This document shows positions 19,928 to 28,474 of a stretch of 57,289 bases of DNA, in pieces. The translations under genes and the position numbers were made by a program. This DNA comes from CAYVQF01 sp964454015 (GTDB lineage: Bacteria > Myxococcota_A > Bradymonadia > UBA4248): assembly GCA_964454015.1 (NCBI GenBank), contig CAYVQF010000035.1:1-57289 (forward strand), in the 5' to 3' direction. The notes under the pieces are model-generated. The model was not told the origin of the DNA, searched no databases, and worked only from the letters and a program-made list of their open reading frames with translations. Position 1 is the stretch's first letter. The number at the start of each line of letters is the position of its first letter.

Positions 19928-21970
19928 ATGGGTCGTCGAGGGTTAGGTCTTCATTGGTCGTTGTTTTTGGGGTTGTCGTTGTTTCAGGTTTTGGGCTGTG
20001 ATGTGCCCTTGGGTCAGGAGGAGGATGGGGTTGGGGAGGAGACCGTCGAGGTTTCCGATTTGGATGCCGTGGCGGAGGTGGCGGACGTTGTCCCGGAGAG
20101 TGAGAGCGACGGGGAGGCGTGGGTGGCGGTGCAGGCACTCTTTGATTTAGGTGCTGCCCGGACGGTGTCGGGTGGTTTTTATGATTATCCATTTCCGAGC
20201 GATCTGCGGGTCAACGCGGCGGGTTGCCCAGAGATGAGCGGTTTCATTGCTCCGCGTTCCGATTTGGTGCAGTCGGTGTTGTCCTTGGTGGGCAGTGAGC
20301 GGCGGGGGTTTAGTCCCCAGGGGGCGGTGTATTTTCGCTTTGATGGGGGTTTGGACGTGGCGACGTTGCCGGCGACGGCGGGTGAGGCTCGGGAGGCGGG
20401 CTCTTTGGTGCAGTTGATCAATATTGAGGAGGGCGGCAAGGCCTTTGGGGAGCGGTTGCCTGTTTACGTGGGTTTCGTTGGCGGTCGTTCGACCTTCTGG
20501 CGGAGCCATACTTTGGTGATGCGGACGGTGCCAGGGGTGGGGATGCGTCCAGGGGAGCGTTATGCGGCGGTATTGAAGATGGGGTTATTGGGGGAGAATG
20601 GGCTGGAGGTGGTTCGCGATCCGCGTTTTACGTCGTTGTTGGCTGGTGAGGGTGAGGCAGAAGAGGTGGCTCACCTGGCTGAGGTGGTGGGGGTGTTGGC
20701 GCGTTTGGGTATAGACGCGGAATCGCTGTTGTCGGTATCGGCTTTTACGACGAGTGATGTGGCTCAGGAGATGGATGCGCTGCGGGTGGCCGTTCAGGGG
20801 TGTTGTGGGGTTGTCGAAGGCTCATGGACATTGGCGGCGACGCACGCCGGTTATCGGGTGTTTACGGGTGAGTTCACGAGCCTTGATTTCATGAGCGGTG
20901 TGCCCCCGTATATGCAGCCGATGGGCAGTGGGCGTTTGTTGTTTGACGGCGAGGGTGCCCCCCTGGGGGGACGTGAGGTTGCGGTGCGTTTTACGGTGAC
21001 GGTGCCGACGTCTCCCATGCCTGCGGGCGGCTATCCGTTGGTGGTATATGGGCACGGTACGGGCGGTTCAGCCAATACGCATGCTCGGGACAATGCAGAA
21101 GGGGTGTGGTTGGCGACAGAGGGGCTGGCGACGCTGGGTTTCGATGCGGCGTTGCACGGGACGCGGGTGGATGGTGCGGTGGATGTGGAGATGCTTCTTG
21201 GGGTCAATCCGGTTGCGGCGCGGGATTCGGTGCGGCAGACGGTGGTGGACATGATGGTGATTTACGACATCATGAGGCGTTCAGGCTTTGTGATTGGTGG
21301 CGAAGTGAGCGGTGGTGAGGAGATTCGTTTTTCTTGGGATCCGGGCTTGTATATGGGGCACAGTCAGGGTTCGCAGGAGGCGGGTCTGTTGTTGGGTGTG
21401 GAGGGGAGCATCGATGCGGCGTTTTTGTCGGCAGGCGGTGGTGGTGCGACTTTGAGCATCGTGCAGCGCAAGCATGAAGGGATGGAGATTGCCTGTCTGA
21501 TCGCGTTGGTGTTGGGGGTGAATTGCGAGGAGTTGACGATGGATTCGCCGGTGTTGACGCTGGTGGTTCAGCCGCTGATGGACCCTGCGGATCCTCTGAA
21601 TTACGCGCATCGATTCATTCGCGAGCCACCGCCGGGGATGCGCCCGAAGCACATCGCGATGAGCGAAGGGATGCGAGACACGGCGACGCCTCCGGATACT
21701 CAGGAAGCGCTGGCTGCGGCGATAGGCTTGGCTTTGGTGGAGCCGGTGGCGCGTCGCTCGGAGCCGCTGGTGTTGATGGAATCGCCGGTGGTAGAGACGC
21801 CGGTTTTTGGGAACATCGCGACACCATGGGGCGCGGTGACGGGCGGTCTGTTACAGTGGCCAGGCTTGGGTCACTTTGCGATCTACGATAGGGCGGATCC
21901 TCGTTATCGTTATGTTCAGTTCATGCGGAGCGCTGCGGAGGGGCAAGCGACGATTGTTGGTCCGCAGTGA
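19928..21970 (+). CDS. Lipase-like alpha/beta-hydrolase lipoprotein
   Basis: This 680-residue lipoprotein has a lipobox VLGC (Cys24) and an acidic linker. An N-terminal region (FYDYPFPSDLRV, then FSPQGAVYFRFDGG) resembles the Ig-like part of outer-membrane lipases of the VolA/Pla type. The catalytic half has the oxyanion-hole sequence LVVYGHGTGG and the nucleophile elbow YMGHSQGSQEAG with Ser479. The acid and His are expected in the last third (a candidate His is in WPGLGHFAIYD). The substrate may be phospholipid or another ester. It overlaps the next gene by four bases (GTGA), so the two are translationally coupled. Confidence 0.8.
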   Translation: MGRRGLGLHWSLFLGLSLFQVLGCDVPLGQEEDGVGEETVEVSDLDAVAEVADVVPESESDGEAWVAVQALFDLGAARTVSGGFYDYPFPSDLRVNAAGCPEMSGFIAPRSDLVQSVLSLVGSERRGFSPQGAVYFRFDGGLDVATLPATAGEAREAGSLVQLINIEEGGKAFGERLPVYVGFVGGRSTFWRSHTLVMRTVPGVGMRPGERYAAVLKMGLLGENGLEVVRDPRFTSLLAGEGEAEEVAHLAEVVGVLARLGIDAESLLSVSAFTTSDVAQEMDALRVAVQGCCGVVEGSWTLAATHAGYRVFTGEFTSLDFMSGVPPYMQPMGSGRLLFDGEGAPLGGREVAVRFTVTVPTSPMPAGGYPLVVYGHGTGGSANTHARDNAEGVWLATEGLATLGFDAALHGTRVDGAVDVEMLLGVNPVAARDSVRQTVVDMMVIYDIMRRSGFVIGGEVSGGEEIRFSWDPGLYMGHSQGSQEAGLLLGVEGSIDAAFLSAGGGGATLSIVQRKHEGMEIACLIALVLGVNCEELTMDSPVLTLVVQPLMDPADPLNYAHRFIREPPPGMRPKHIAMSEGMRDTATPPDTQEALAAAIGLALVEPVARRSEPLVLMESPVVETPVFGNIATPWGAVTGGLLQWPGLGHFAIYDRADPRYRYVQFMRSAAEGQATIVGPQ

Positions 21971-23322
21971 GCCGCGTTTTGGCCAGGGGGAGTAGCGAGG
22001 TGGAGCAAGCGTTTCGTGAAGTAGCGGCGCAGCGCGGTTGGCGCTTGGGTCCGATGGCCCAGGAGGCGATGTTATTGTTGGAGGGCGAGCCCTGGCGATT
22101 GGTGGCTTGTTGGGGTTGGTCGTTGGCTACGGGTGAAGGTTGGTGGTCTGCTTTGGTTGAGGGGGAGCGCGAGGCGGTGGCTTCGTGGTTGAGAGCGTTG
22201 TGGCGCAATGGCGCGGTCGCGCCCGGGTTGTTGACGTGGTCGGGTCGGCCTGGTTTGTGGTTGGGGCAGATCGTGCAGGGGGGCGATGGCCGGGCTGCGG
22301 CGGTGCAGGTGCAGGTGCTTGGTGGAGCAGTGGTTGGGGTGTGGGAAGCGGCGCTGCGTGGCGCCGGCATGATGGCTGCGGGTCAGATGGCGCGAGGTTT
22401 GGGGCATGGCTTCAACAATGTGCTTCATTTGGTCATGACGAGTGTGCAGTGTCTGGAGCGCGCGCCGGTTGAGCGCTGGGGCGAGTGGCTTCCGTCCATT
22501 CTCAATGCCGTGGCCCGAGGTCGGAGCATGGTGGCGGGGATGCAGCCGTGTTTTCGCGCGGTGCATGCGTGGGGTGAGGCTGTGTCGGAGCCGGCACGGT
22601 TGGCGGAGACGCTCGGGCAGCTAGAGCAGATGTTTGCGGCGTCGCATTCTCATGTTCCCCTGCAGGTGTCAGGTCTGCCTCAGGGGGTGATGGTGCGGGG
22701 TCCGATTGGGGCGGTGTTGTTCGTGTTGTATAGTTTGTTGTCGTTGGGCGTGGGTTCGGCGTCTGAGGCTCGCTTAGAGGCACAGGAGGTGAGCGCCGAG
22801 GGGCGCTTAGCGCTGGCGGTGGTGGTGCGAGAGGCGCAGTGGGGGGAGGAGCTCCGTGCTTTGATGCCGCTGTTGATGTCCATGGCGCTGTTGGCGGGTG
22901 GTGAATTGCGTCGCGTGGGGAGCGAGCGTTTTGTTTTGGAGGTGGCGGTGGACGCGCCTGGCGTGGCGTCCGCGGTGATCTTGTTGGTGGGTCGTGGCGA
23001 AGGTGTTGTTTTGTTGGAGGAGAGGTTGGCTTTTCTTGGTCATGACGTGTTGCGCAGCGTTGAGGAGGAAGGGGCTGACGTATGGCGCGATTATGCGGAG
23101 GATGTGGAGTGTGTGGTGGTGATGGGTGAGGTGAGCCCCTTTAGGGTGTTGCAAGTGTTAGATGAGGTGGGTGGTCGGGTGCCGTGCGTGGTTTTTGGTG
23201 GGCGCGGTTTGGGGCTCGAGACGCGTGTGGGGGTTTGTTTGGCGTTGGGTGAGAGCCTGGCCGAGATGGTGGGAGCTGTGACGGCGGCGCTGTCTCGGTC
23301 CATGGCAGGAGGTGAAGGATGA
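21967..23322 (+). CDS. Degenerate sensor kinase with receiver-like tail
   Basis: This 451-residue protein keeps the outline of a hybrid histidine kinase but not its catalytic parts. The H-box reads GQMARGLGHGFNNVLHL, where active relatives have AHDFNN, so the acidic residue after His is lost. The N, G1 and G2 ATP-lid motifs expected in residues about 230-330 are not visible. The last 120 residues look like a receiver fold (VVLLEERLAFLGHDVLRSV), but the position of the phosphorylatable Asp is occupied by CVVVMGEVSP. The N-terminus may be a sensor domain. It starts with GTG overlapping the lipase-like gene stop and ends with ATGA overlap into the next gene, so it belongs to a tightly packed unit. 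It is probably a non-catalytic signalling or docking protein. Confidence 0.68.
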   Translation: MSRVLARGSSEVEQAFREVAAQRGWRLGPMAQEAMLLLEGEPWRLVACWGWSLATGEGWWSALVEGEREAVASWLRALWRNGAVAPGLLTWSGRPGLWLGQIVQGGDGRAAAVQVQVLGGAVVGVWEAALRGAGMMAAGQMARGLGHGFNNVLHLVMTSVQCLERAPVERWGEWLPSILNAVARGRSMVAGMQPCFRAVHAWGEAVSEPARLAETLGQLEQMFAASHSHVPLQVSGLPQGVMVRGPIGAVLFVLYSLLSLGVGSASEARLEAQEVSAEGRLALAVVVREAQWGEELRALMPLLMSMALLAGGELRRVGSERFVLEVAVDAPGVASAVILLVGRGEGVVLLEERLAFLGHDVLRSVEEEGADVWRDYAEDVECVVVMGEVSPFRVLQVLDEVGGRVPCVVFGGRGLGLETRVGVCLALGESLAEMVGAVTAALSRSMAGGEG

Positions 23323-23900
23323 TGGTGGTGATTCTAGGCGGAGCAGGAGGGATGCCGATGTGGGGGCGGTGGAGTGGCCTGTGGGCGGCGTTGTTGGTGT
23401 TGGGGGTGAGTGCTCAGGCGTGGTGTGAGGTTGGCGAGGTTGGCGAGGTTGGCGAGGTTGGCGAGGTTGGCGAGGTTGGCGGCGTGGTTGAGGGGGACGC
23501 CGTCGTTGCGGGTGGTGGAGAGGTGTCGTTGGCGGCGGAGCCCGAGCCCGTGGTGGGGTCGGTCGCTGAGGGGGCGGCAGCGTCTGAGGTCATTGGAGCG
23601 GGCGCGGAGGTGGCGCCGCCGCCGCTGCTTTTGGTGGGTGAGGGTGCGCCGACGGCGTATGGTCCTTTTGCTGGGGTGGAGCGGGGGAGTGGGTCGATGC
23701 CGGCTTTGGAGCTGGGTGGGATCATTTTGACACTCATTGGGGTCGGGACAGGCATTTCGGGTGCGGTGTTATGGGGGCATGGTTATGAGAGCGCTGGGGC
23801 GACGTTGAGCTTGAGTGGGGTTGGGATTTCATTGGGGGGTGTTGTTTTGCTTTTAGTCGATGGTGAGTCGAGGGCGGTGGGGGTGTCGATGGCCTGGTGA
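23319..23900 (+). CDS. Small exported/membrane protein with EVG repeats
   Basis: This 193-residue protein has a hydrophobic N-terminal segment (LWAALLVLGVSAQA) that looks like a signal peptide, six EVG triplets at residues 37-54, a Pro/Ala/Glu-rich middle, and a C-terminal region with two hydrophobic stretches (GGIILTLIGVGTGISGAVLW and LSLSGVGISLGGVVLLLV) separated by HGYESAGA, suggesting a hairpin in the membrane. No family is recognised. The ATG at 23319 overlaps the previous stop and has AGGAGG six bases upstream; ATGs at 23352 and 23358 follow another AGGAGG and are credible alternatives that give a tidier signal peptide. Confidence 0.65.
   Translation: MMVVILGGAGGMPMWGRWSGLWAALLVLGVSAQAWCEVGEVGEVGEVGEVGEVGGVVEGDAVVAGGGEVSLAAEPEPVVGSVAEGAAASEVIGAGAEVAPPPLLLVGEGAPTAYGPFAGVERGSGSMPALELGGIILTLIGVGTGISGAVLWGHGYESAGATLSLSGVGISLGGVVLLLVDGESRAVGVSMAW
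23427..23480 (+). repeat. Six perfect tandem copies of a 9-bp unit
   Basis: The unit gaggttggc is repeated six times without change, encoding (Glu-Val-Gly)6 at residues 37-54 of the exported protein. Slippage would add or remove three residues at a time without a frameshift. The perfect identity of copies suggests recent expansion. Confidence 0.95.
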
Positions 23901-23937
23901 GTGATAGGGTTCTTTGGCGCCGTTTGGAAAGCTGGTC

Positions 23938-23967
23938 TTGCCGGTGGTAGTGGGGCTCTGCTATGGT
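23938..23967 (+). promoter_or_regulatory. Candidate sigma-70-type promoter
   Basis: TTGCCG (23938-23943) is followed after 18 bases by TATGGT (23962-23967). Transcription would begin about 55 bases before the start codon at 24030. It shares its style with the candidate promoters at 19168 and 28308. Confidence 0.4.
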
Positions 23968-24029
23968 TGCGTGGGCTGTGTGGGATCGGGGGGCAGCGGG
24001 CGGTCCATGTTGCCAAGCGGAGATGAGAC

Positions 24030-24632
24030 ATGCGCGAGCGATGGTTGTGGATGTTGGCCCTATTGGTTTGGGTGGGCGGTTGTGCGCTCTTTGGTTTGGA
24101 CGACGACGGCTGGTTTGATTTGCCGATCGCCACGACGAAGAGCCTAACGGTACCGCTGGATTTGGAGAGTCCCCTTTCGGGGCAGCCAGCCCCCGAGGCG
24201 GTTGAGGAGCCGATCGTGTTGCCCGTGCTGCCGGTGGATTTGGCGAGTGCGAGCGAGGAGTTGGCGAATAACCGCAACAAGTTGAAGCGGTTGGAGATCA
24301 CGGACATCGCTTTGCAGGCCAAAGAGAGCACTTTGACGCAAGCCCTGCCGGCGTTGGAGTTGTATGTGGGCCCCAGGGGAGCGAGCGCCGATAGTGCGGC
24401 GTGGGTGATGATAGGGACGACGCCGGTCGTCCCCGCAGGCTCCCAGGAGCAGGTTCGGGGCGTGATTGTGACAGAGGCGATGGATGCGGCGCAGATCTAC
24501 CTGACGAGTTTGGATTTTTCTTTCAAGATCAAGGGTGTGATGTCGATAGCCGCGGGGGAGCCGATGCCTGGTGGCGGTGCCGACCTGGAGATTACGCTGC
24601 GGGTGAAGGCGACGGTGGATCCGAGTAAATAA
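24030..24632 (+). CDS. Lipoprotein of unknown function
   Basis: This 200-residue protein has a lipobox (LLVWVGGC, Cys18). The mature part is mostly beta-strand with a helix around ASEELANNRNKLKRLEI, followed by a possible beta-sandwich (VMIGTTPVVPAG, then DFSFKIKGVMSIAAGEP). It ends with EITLRVKATVDPSK. I recognise no family. It is 16 bases upstream of the next gene, suggesting co-transcription with the helical protein at 24649 and perhaps the HtrA protease. Confidence 0.72.
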   Translation: MRERWLWMLALLVWVGGCALFGLDDDGWFDLPIATTKSLTVPLDLESPLSGQPAPEAVEEPIVLPVLPVDLASASEELANNRNKLKRLEITDIALQAKESTLTQALPALELYVGPRGASADSAAWVMIGTTPVVPAGSQEQVRGVIVTEAMDAAQIYLTSLDFSFKIKGVMSIAAGEPMPGGGADLEITLRVKATVDPSK

Positions 24633-24648
24633 GAACGGGTGAGGGCTG

Positions 24649-25908
24649 ATGAGCCGAGGGGGCGGAGTGGACGTAGGACAGTTGGGTCTGAGTGTCGAGG
24701 AGCGTGCGCGGCACATCGAGAAAGCGGCGCGAGCGTTGTCGCAGATTCGTCAGGGTGAGGGGCTTCGTGGCCATACGCGTGGGGCTGAGGAGGCTGTCGA
24801 TGGGCGCCGCTGGTTGGTGCAGTGTGCCGTCCAGGGCGATTGGGCGCGCGTGCGGGTGTTGCTCAGTGGTGATATCGGGGGCGTCAAGACGCTTCTGCGT
24901 GCGCTGAAGAATCTTCAGCGGGTGACGACTGAGGCGGCGCTGGGATTGGCGACACTGTTGTTGGAGTTGCTGGCGACGCAGGTGGACGAGGCGACCCAGG
25001 CGAAGGCTTTGGCGTTGTTGGTGCGGGGTGTGGATGGGCTGACCATGGCAGAGGTAGCGCCGCTGATGGATCTTGGGGAGTCCTTGGTGCGTGGCAAGTG
25101 GGAGGATCGGACGGGGCTGCGGACTTGGTTGTGGACGGAGTTGGTGGCCATGGACCTGCGTTTGGATGGCGACAGCGACCGCTTGATTCGCCGGTGGGGT
25201 CCGTTGCGGGAGCGTCATCTTTCTCGTGAGAGTGTTCGTCGCTTGTCAGGGATGATGGGTGATAGCGCCGAGGCTTGGTCTCGCCGGGGCGCTGCGGTGT
25301 ATGCGTTAGTGGCTGCGGACGGTCTTTCTGTGGATGAAGCGGTGGCGTTCGTCGATGCTTCTTTTGGCGTCTTTCCCCTCGAGGCGTTGGTGGCGGTAGA
25401 GCACCTTGGCCGGGCGATCGACTACGATGCAGGGGTTTTGGCGGAGCAGGCGGTGGTGATGGAGCGGCTGCTGCATTTTCGCGCCGAGTCGTTGCCATTG
25501 GAGAAGGTGGGCGGCGAGGCGCTGCGGTCAGCAATGGGGCGGGTTGTGGAGTTGGCACAGGCTGGGGAGTTGGAGGTTAGTCCTGCGGCGGTGGAGATTG
25601 CTGGGAGCGGTGCCGAGAAGTGGGTGGCAGCGGCGCTGATGGACGCGCAGCACGGTACATCTTTGGCGCGTCGTCTGTGGTCTTTGTCGTTGTTGGAGCC
25701 GTTGCTGCGGGAGTGGTTGGCGTCGCCAGTGGTCGTCGAGCACCCGTTGTTGCGCGGTCTATTGACGGAGATGTTGGGGGTTTTTCAGGCAGAGGCTGGC
25801 CGCTTCGCGAAGGTGGTGTCGTCTTGGCAGGATGCGGTGGCGAGTGAATGTGTGGCAGCGATGCAGGCGGTGGCCGGGACTTTTTTGCAGGCCTTGGCGC
25901 AACCATAG
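24649..25908 (+). CDS. All-helical protein of unknown function
   Basis: This 419-residue protein is almost entirely helical with no signal peptide or membrane helix. Repeated Leu/Ala-rich helices about 35 residues apart (for example GVKTLLRALKNLQRVTTEAA, LARRLWSLSLLEPLLREWLA) suggest an alpha-solenoid. No catalytic motif is seen. The sequence around ALVAADGLSVDEAVAFVDAS is shaped like one helical-repeat unit. It lies between a lipoprotein and an HtrA protease (9-base gap to the latter), so the three probably form one transcript. An adaptor role is a guess. Confidence 0.68.
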   Translation: MSRGGGVDVGQLGLSVEERARHIEKAARALSQIRQGEGLRGHTRGAEEAVDGRRWLVQCAVQGDWARVRVLLSGDIGGVKTLLRALKNLQRVTTEAALGLATLLLELLATQVDEATQAKALALLVRGVDGLTMAEVAPLMDLGESLVRGKWEDRTGLRTWLWTELVAMDLRLDGDSDRLIRRWGPLRERHLSRESVRRLSGMMGDSAEAWSRRGAAVYALVAADGLSVDEAVAFVDASFGVFPLEALVAVEHLGRAIDYDAGVLAEQAVVMERLLHFRAESLPLEKVGGEALRSAMGRVVELAQAGELEVSPAAVEIAGSGAEKWVAAALMDAQHGTSLARRLWSLSLLEPLLREWLASPVVVEHPLLRGLLTEMLGVFQAEAGRFAKVVSSWQDAVASECVAAMQAVAGTFLQALAQP

Positions 25909-25917
25909 GGGGCGAGG

Positions 25918-27261
25918 TTGCGGCATTGGTTGGCTGCCAGCGTGTTGATGGTGTTTCTCGTGAGCTGGGGCGCGGCGGCACGTGGTGAGCCGCTGTGGTC
26001 CGAGGGCAGTGAAGCGACGGCGCTGGGCGATGGCGTGCTGCGTGGAGATAGCTTCGTCGAGCTTGCGACGCGGGCGGCGCCGGCGGTGGTGAACGTGGTG
26101 TCGTTTCGGAGTGTTGGTGATCTGCTTGATTTGGGGCAGGCGGTGCGTGAGGGCTCCGGATTCATTGTGAATGCCTCGGGCTATGTCGTCACCAATGCGC
26201 ACGTGGTGGAAGGTGCGCGGGTGGTGCATGTGACGTTGCACGACCGGCGCGAGTTCGTAGCCGAGGTGGTGGGGCTGGACCTGCTGAGTGATCTAGCCTT
26301 GTTGCATATTGGTGCGGTGGCTTTGCCGGTGGTGTTGTTTGGGGATTCCGATGGCGTGCGGGTTGGGGAGTGGGTGATGGCCATAGGTAGCCCGATGGGA
26401 TTGCAGCAGAGCGTGTCGGTGGGGGTGGTGAGCGCCAAGGAGCGCATGCATCCAGAGCTGTTCACAGAGTTTATTCAGACGGATGCTTCGATCAATCCTG
26501 GATCTTCAGGGGGCCCGTTGTTCAATTTGCGGGGTGAGGTGGTGGGGGTGATCACGGCGATCAACCCGCGGGCGACAGGGATTGGTTTTGCGGTGCCGAT
26601 CAACGTTGCCAAGGCGTTGTTGCCGATGTTGTTGGAGGGCGAGGTGGTCATGGGTTGGTTGGGGGCGGTGGTGCAGGCGGTGCCGGGGGGGACGGATGCG
26701 GTCAAGTTGCCTCGGGGCGAGGGTGCCTGGGTGGCCCAGGTCGTCGCGGATGGGCCGGCGCAGCGGGCCGGTCTGGAGCCGGGTGATGTGGTGTTGTCTT
26801 TGGACGGTCAACGTGTGGATCATCAGCGCTTGAAGTGGTTGGTGTCGGTTGCGGGTGTAGGGGCAGAGGTAGAGTTGGGGGTGTTGCGGCGTGGGGAGCT
26901 GGTTGGGTTGCGGGTGGTATTAGAGGCAGCGCCGCGGGAGGTGGTGGCAGTAGAGCGAGAGGGGGCGTTGCCCATGGCGGGCGTGGAAGGGGCGTCTTCT
27001 TTGGGTATCGTCGGGCGGCGTGGCTATGGTCTTGGCAGCGAAGAGGAGGTGGGGGTGGAGATTGTGGCGGTGGTCCCCGGCGGCCCTGCAGCATTGGCTG
27101 GTGTGATTGTTGGGGATTTGCTTCTTCAGGTCGATGATCAGGGGGTGGAGTCGATTTCGGGACTGGAGTTGGCTCTGGCAGGGCGGGACGATGAAGGTTG
27201 GGTCGTGCTGGAGCTTGTTCGCGGTCGGGCCCGTTTGAGTTTGGCGGTGGTGCTGCCATGA
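25918..27261 (+). CDS. htrA: HtrA/DegP-family serine protease with two PDZ domains
   Basis: This 447-residue periplasmic trypsin-like protease degrades or refolds damaged envelope proteins. A signal peptide (LMVFLVSWGAAARG) is followed by the catalytic triad: H95 in TNAHVVEG, D125 in LSDLALL, and S197 in NPGSSGGPL. Two PDZ domains follow: one around AWVAQVVADGPAQRAGLEPG and one around VEIVAVVPGGPAALAGVIVG. The residue before the catalytic Ser is Ser rather than the usual Asn. The start is TTG, set by a GGGGGCGAGG ribosome-binding site and the signal peptide; the next Met is too far into the hydrophobic core. It follows the helical protein by 9 bases. Confidence 0.92.
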   Translation: MRHWLAASVLMVFLVSWGAAARGEPLWSEGSEATALGDGVLRGDSFVELATRAAPAVVNVVSFRSVGDLLDLGQAVREGSGFIVNASGYVVTNAHVVEGARVVHVTLHDRREFVAEVVGLDLLSDLALLHIGAVALPVVLFGDSDGVRVGEWVMAIGSPMGLQQSVSVGVVSAKERMHPELFTEFIQTDASINPGSSGGPLFNLRGEVVGVITAINPRATGIGFAVPINVAKALLPMLLEGEVVMGWLGAVVQAVPGGTDAVKLPRGEGAWVAQVVADGPAQRAGLEPGDVVLSLDGQRVDHQRLKWLVSVAGVGAEVELGVLRRGELVGLRVVLEAAPREVVAVEREGALPMAGVEGASSLGIVGRRGYGLGSEEEVGVEIVAVVPGGPAALAGVIVGDLLLQVDDQGVESISGLELALAGRDDEGWVVLELVRGRARLSLAVVLP

Positions 27262-27368
27262 GTGGCGTTGGCCGGTGGTGTTTTTCCAAGCGAGGTTGGG
27301 TTGCTTCAGTCCGATAAGGGGGTGAGAATAGTCGGGTCTGAGGTGTTGACGATCCTGAGGGGCTGTGG

Positions 27369-28289
27369 ATGCGGGCCAGGTTCAAGTTAGTGCGATTGCA
27401 GTCGGCGGCGGCGTACTATTTACGCAAGCCTATTCTGGACCACATGAGTGTAGGTCGGGGTTTGCAGAATGACTTGGTGGTTCGTGACCCGGTGCTCTCA
27501 TCGGCGCATGCGCGGGTTGAGGTGCGAGGTGAGCAGTTGTGGGTGACGGATCTGAAGAGTCGCAACGGGACTGAAGTTGACGGAAAGGCGCTGGTTCCTG
27601 ATGTGGGGGTCGTGGTTCAAGACGGGGGTGAGATCAGCTTCGCGGATCGGCTGCGATTTCGGCTCGAGGTTGTGGAGTCAGCGCCCGACTTGGTGATTTC
27701 GTTGGTGGAGCCAGAGGTGCAGAACGAGATCGGGGTGATGCGGGTGTTGGCGCTTCCCGATGCGCTCAACTTGCACTTGGAGAGTGAGCGTTTGCTGGCG
27801 TTGCGGAAGTTGGAGTTGGGGGTGTTGCGGGCTTTGGCGGCAGCGGCTTCTCCGACGACATCGTTGTTGCAGGGCATGTTGGCTTTGTTCGGCGCGGGGA
27901 GCGCGTTGGTTCGCTTCGATGGCGATGGTTTTGATGTCGTAGGCGCGCTGGAGCTCGCGGGCATGGGCGCGCAAGGCCGTGGGATCGCCTTGCGGGTATG
28001 CAGACGGCGGGGGCGCAGTGTGGTGGTGGATGTCGCCGAGGCGTGGGACGGCGAAGATGGTGAGAGCAGTGGTCGTACGATGGATTCGGGCGTTCAGGCC
28101 AAGGTGAGTTCGGTGTTGTGTGGTCACGTTGTGGTGGGGGGAGAGAGTTGGGGGGCCGTGGTGAGCGAACGAGAGCTGTCGGCGATGGGGACGAGTTATT
28201 GCGCGGAAGAGTTGAAGGTGGCGGATTTATTGGCTGAATTTGTGGGGCTGTTGCTGGGGATGAGTGATGGTGCGCTGTGGACGGGCTGA
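27369..28289 (+). CDS. FHA-domain protein with a GAF-like tail
   Basis: This 306-residue cytoplasmic protein has an FHA domain in residues about 20-95: the phosphothreonine-pocket residues appear in SVGRGLQNDLVV, SSAHARV and SRNGTEVDG. FHA domains read Thr-phosphorylated partners, so it may be a target of the Ser/Thr kinases encoded 13-20 kb away. The rest (from about residue 145) has the alternation of a GAF-type domain, including ALVRFDGDGFDVVGA and RSVVVDVAEAW, but no ligand residues I can assign. It is separated from the HtrA gene by 107 bases. Confidence 0.82.
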   Translation: MRARFKLVRLQSAAAYYLRKPILDHMSVGRGLQNDLVVRDPVLSSAHARVEVRGEQLWVTDLKSRNGTEVDGKALVPDVGVVVQDGGEISFADRLRFRLEVVESAPDLVISLVEPEVQNEIGVMRVLALPDALNLHLESERLLALRKLELGVLRALAAAASPTTSLLQGMLALFGAGSALVRFDGDGFDVVGALELAGMGAQGRGIALRVCRRRGRSVVVDVAEAWDGEDGESSGRTMDSGVQAKVSSVLCGHVVVGGESWGAVVSERELSAMGTSYCAEELKVADLLAEFVGLLLGMSDGALWTG

Positions 28290-28307
28290 GATGGGCGCAG
28301 TGGTCAC

Positions 28308-28337
28308 TTGCGGAAGCCGTGGGGGGATGTGTATGCT
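28308..28337 (+). promoter_or_regulatory. Candidate sigma-70-type promoter
   Basis: TTGCGG (28308-28313), 18 bases, TATGCT (28332-28337). The predicted start near 28344 would give a leader of about 130 bases before the start codon at 28475, and this leader contains a strong hairpin at 28406-28433. Confidence 0.42.
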
Positions 28338-28405
28338 AGCGTGGGGGTGAGTTTGCGTCGATTTCCACGATGTGCAGCAAGCATTCGTTGTAGGCGTTAG
28401 GTTTG

Positions 28406-28433
28406 GTCGTCAGCATGGGGGGGTGCTGATGAC
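28406..28433 (+). repeat. Strong inverted repeat in the leader of the PKD gene
   Basis: GTCGTCAGCA and TGCTGATGAC pair over ten positions (one G-T wobble) around an eight-base loop TGGGGGGG. There is no T run after it, so it is a poor intrinsic terminator. It lies about 40 bases before the start codon, where it could act as an attenuator or a protein-binding site. Confidence 0.6.
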
Positions 28434-28474
28434 GTTTCCGGCAGGTGAAGTCGGCCGCTGTCAAGGGCGAAGCG

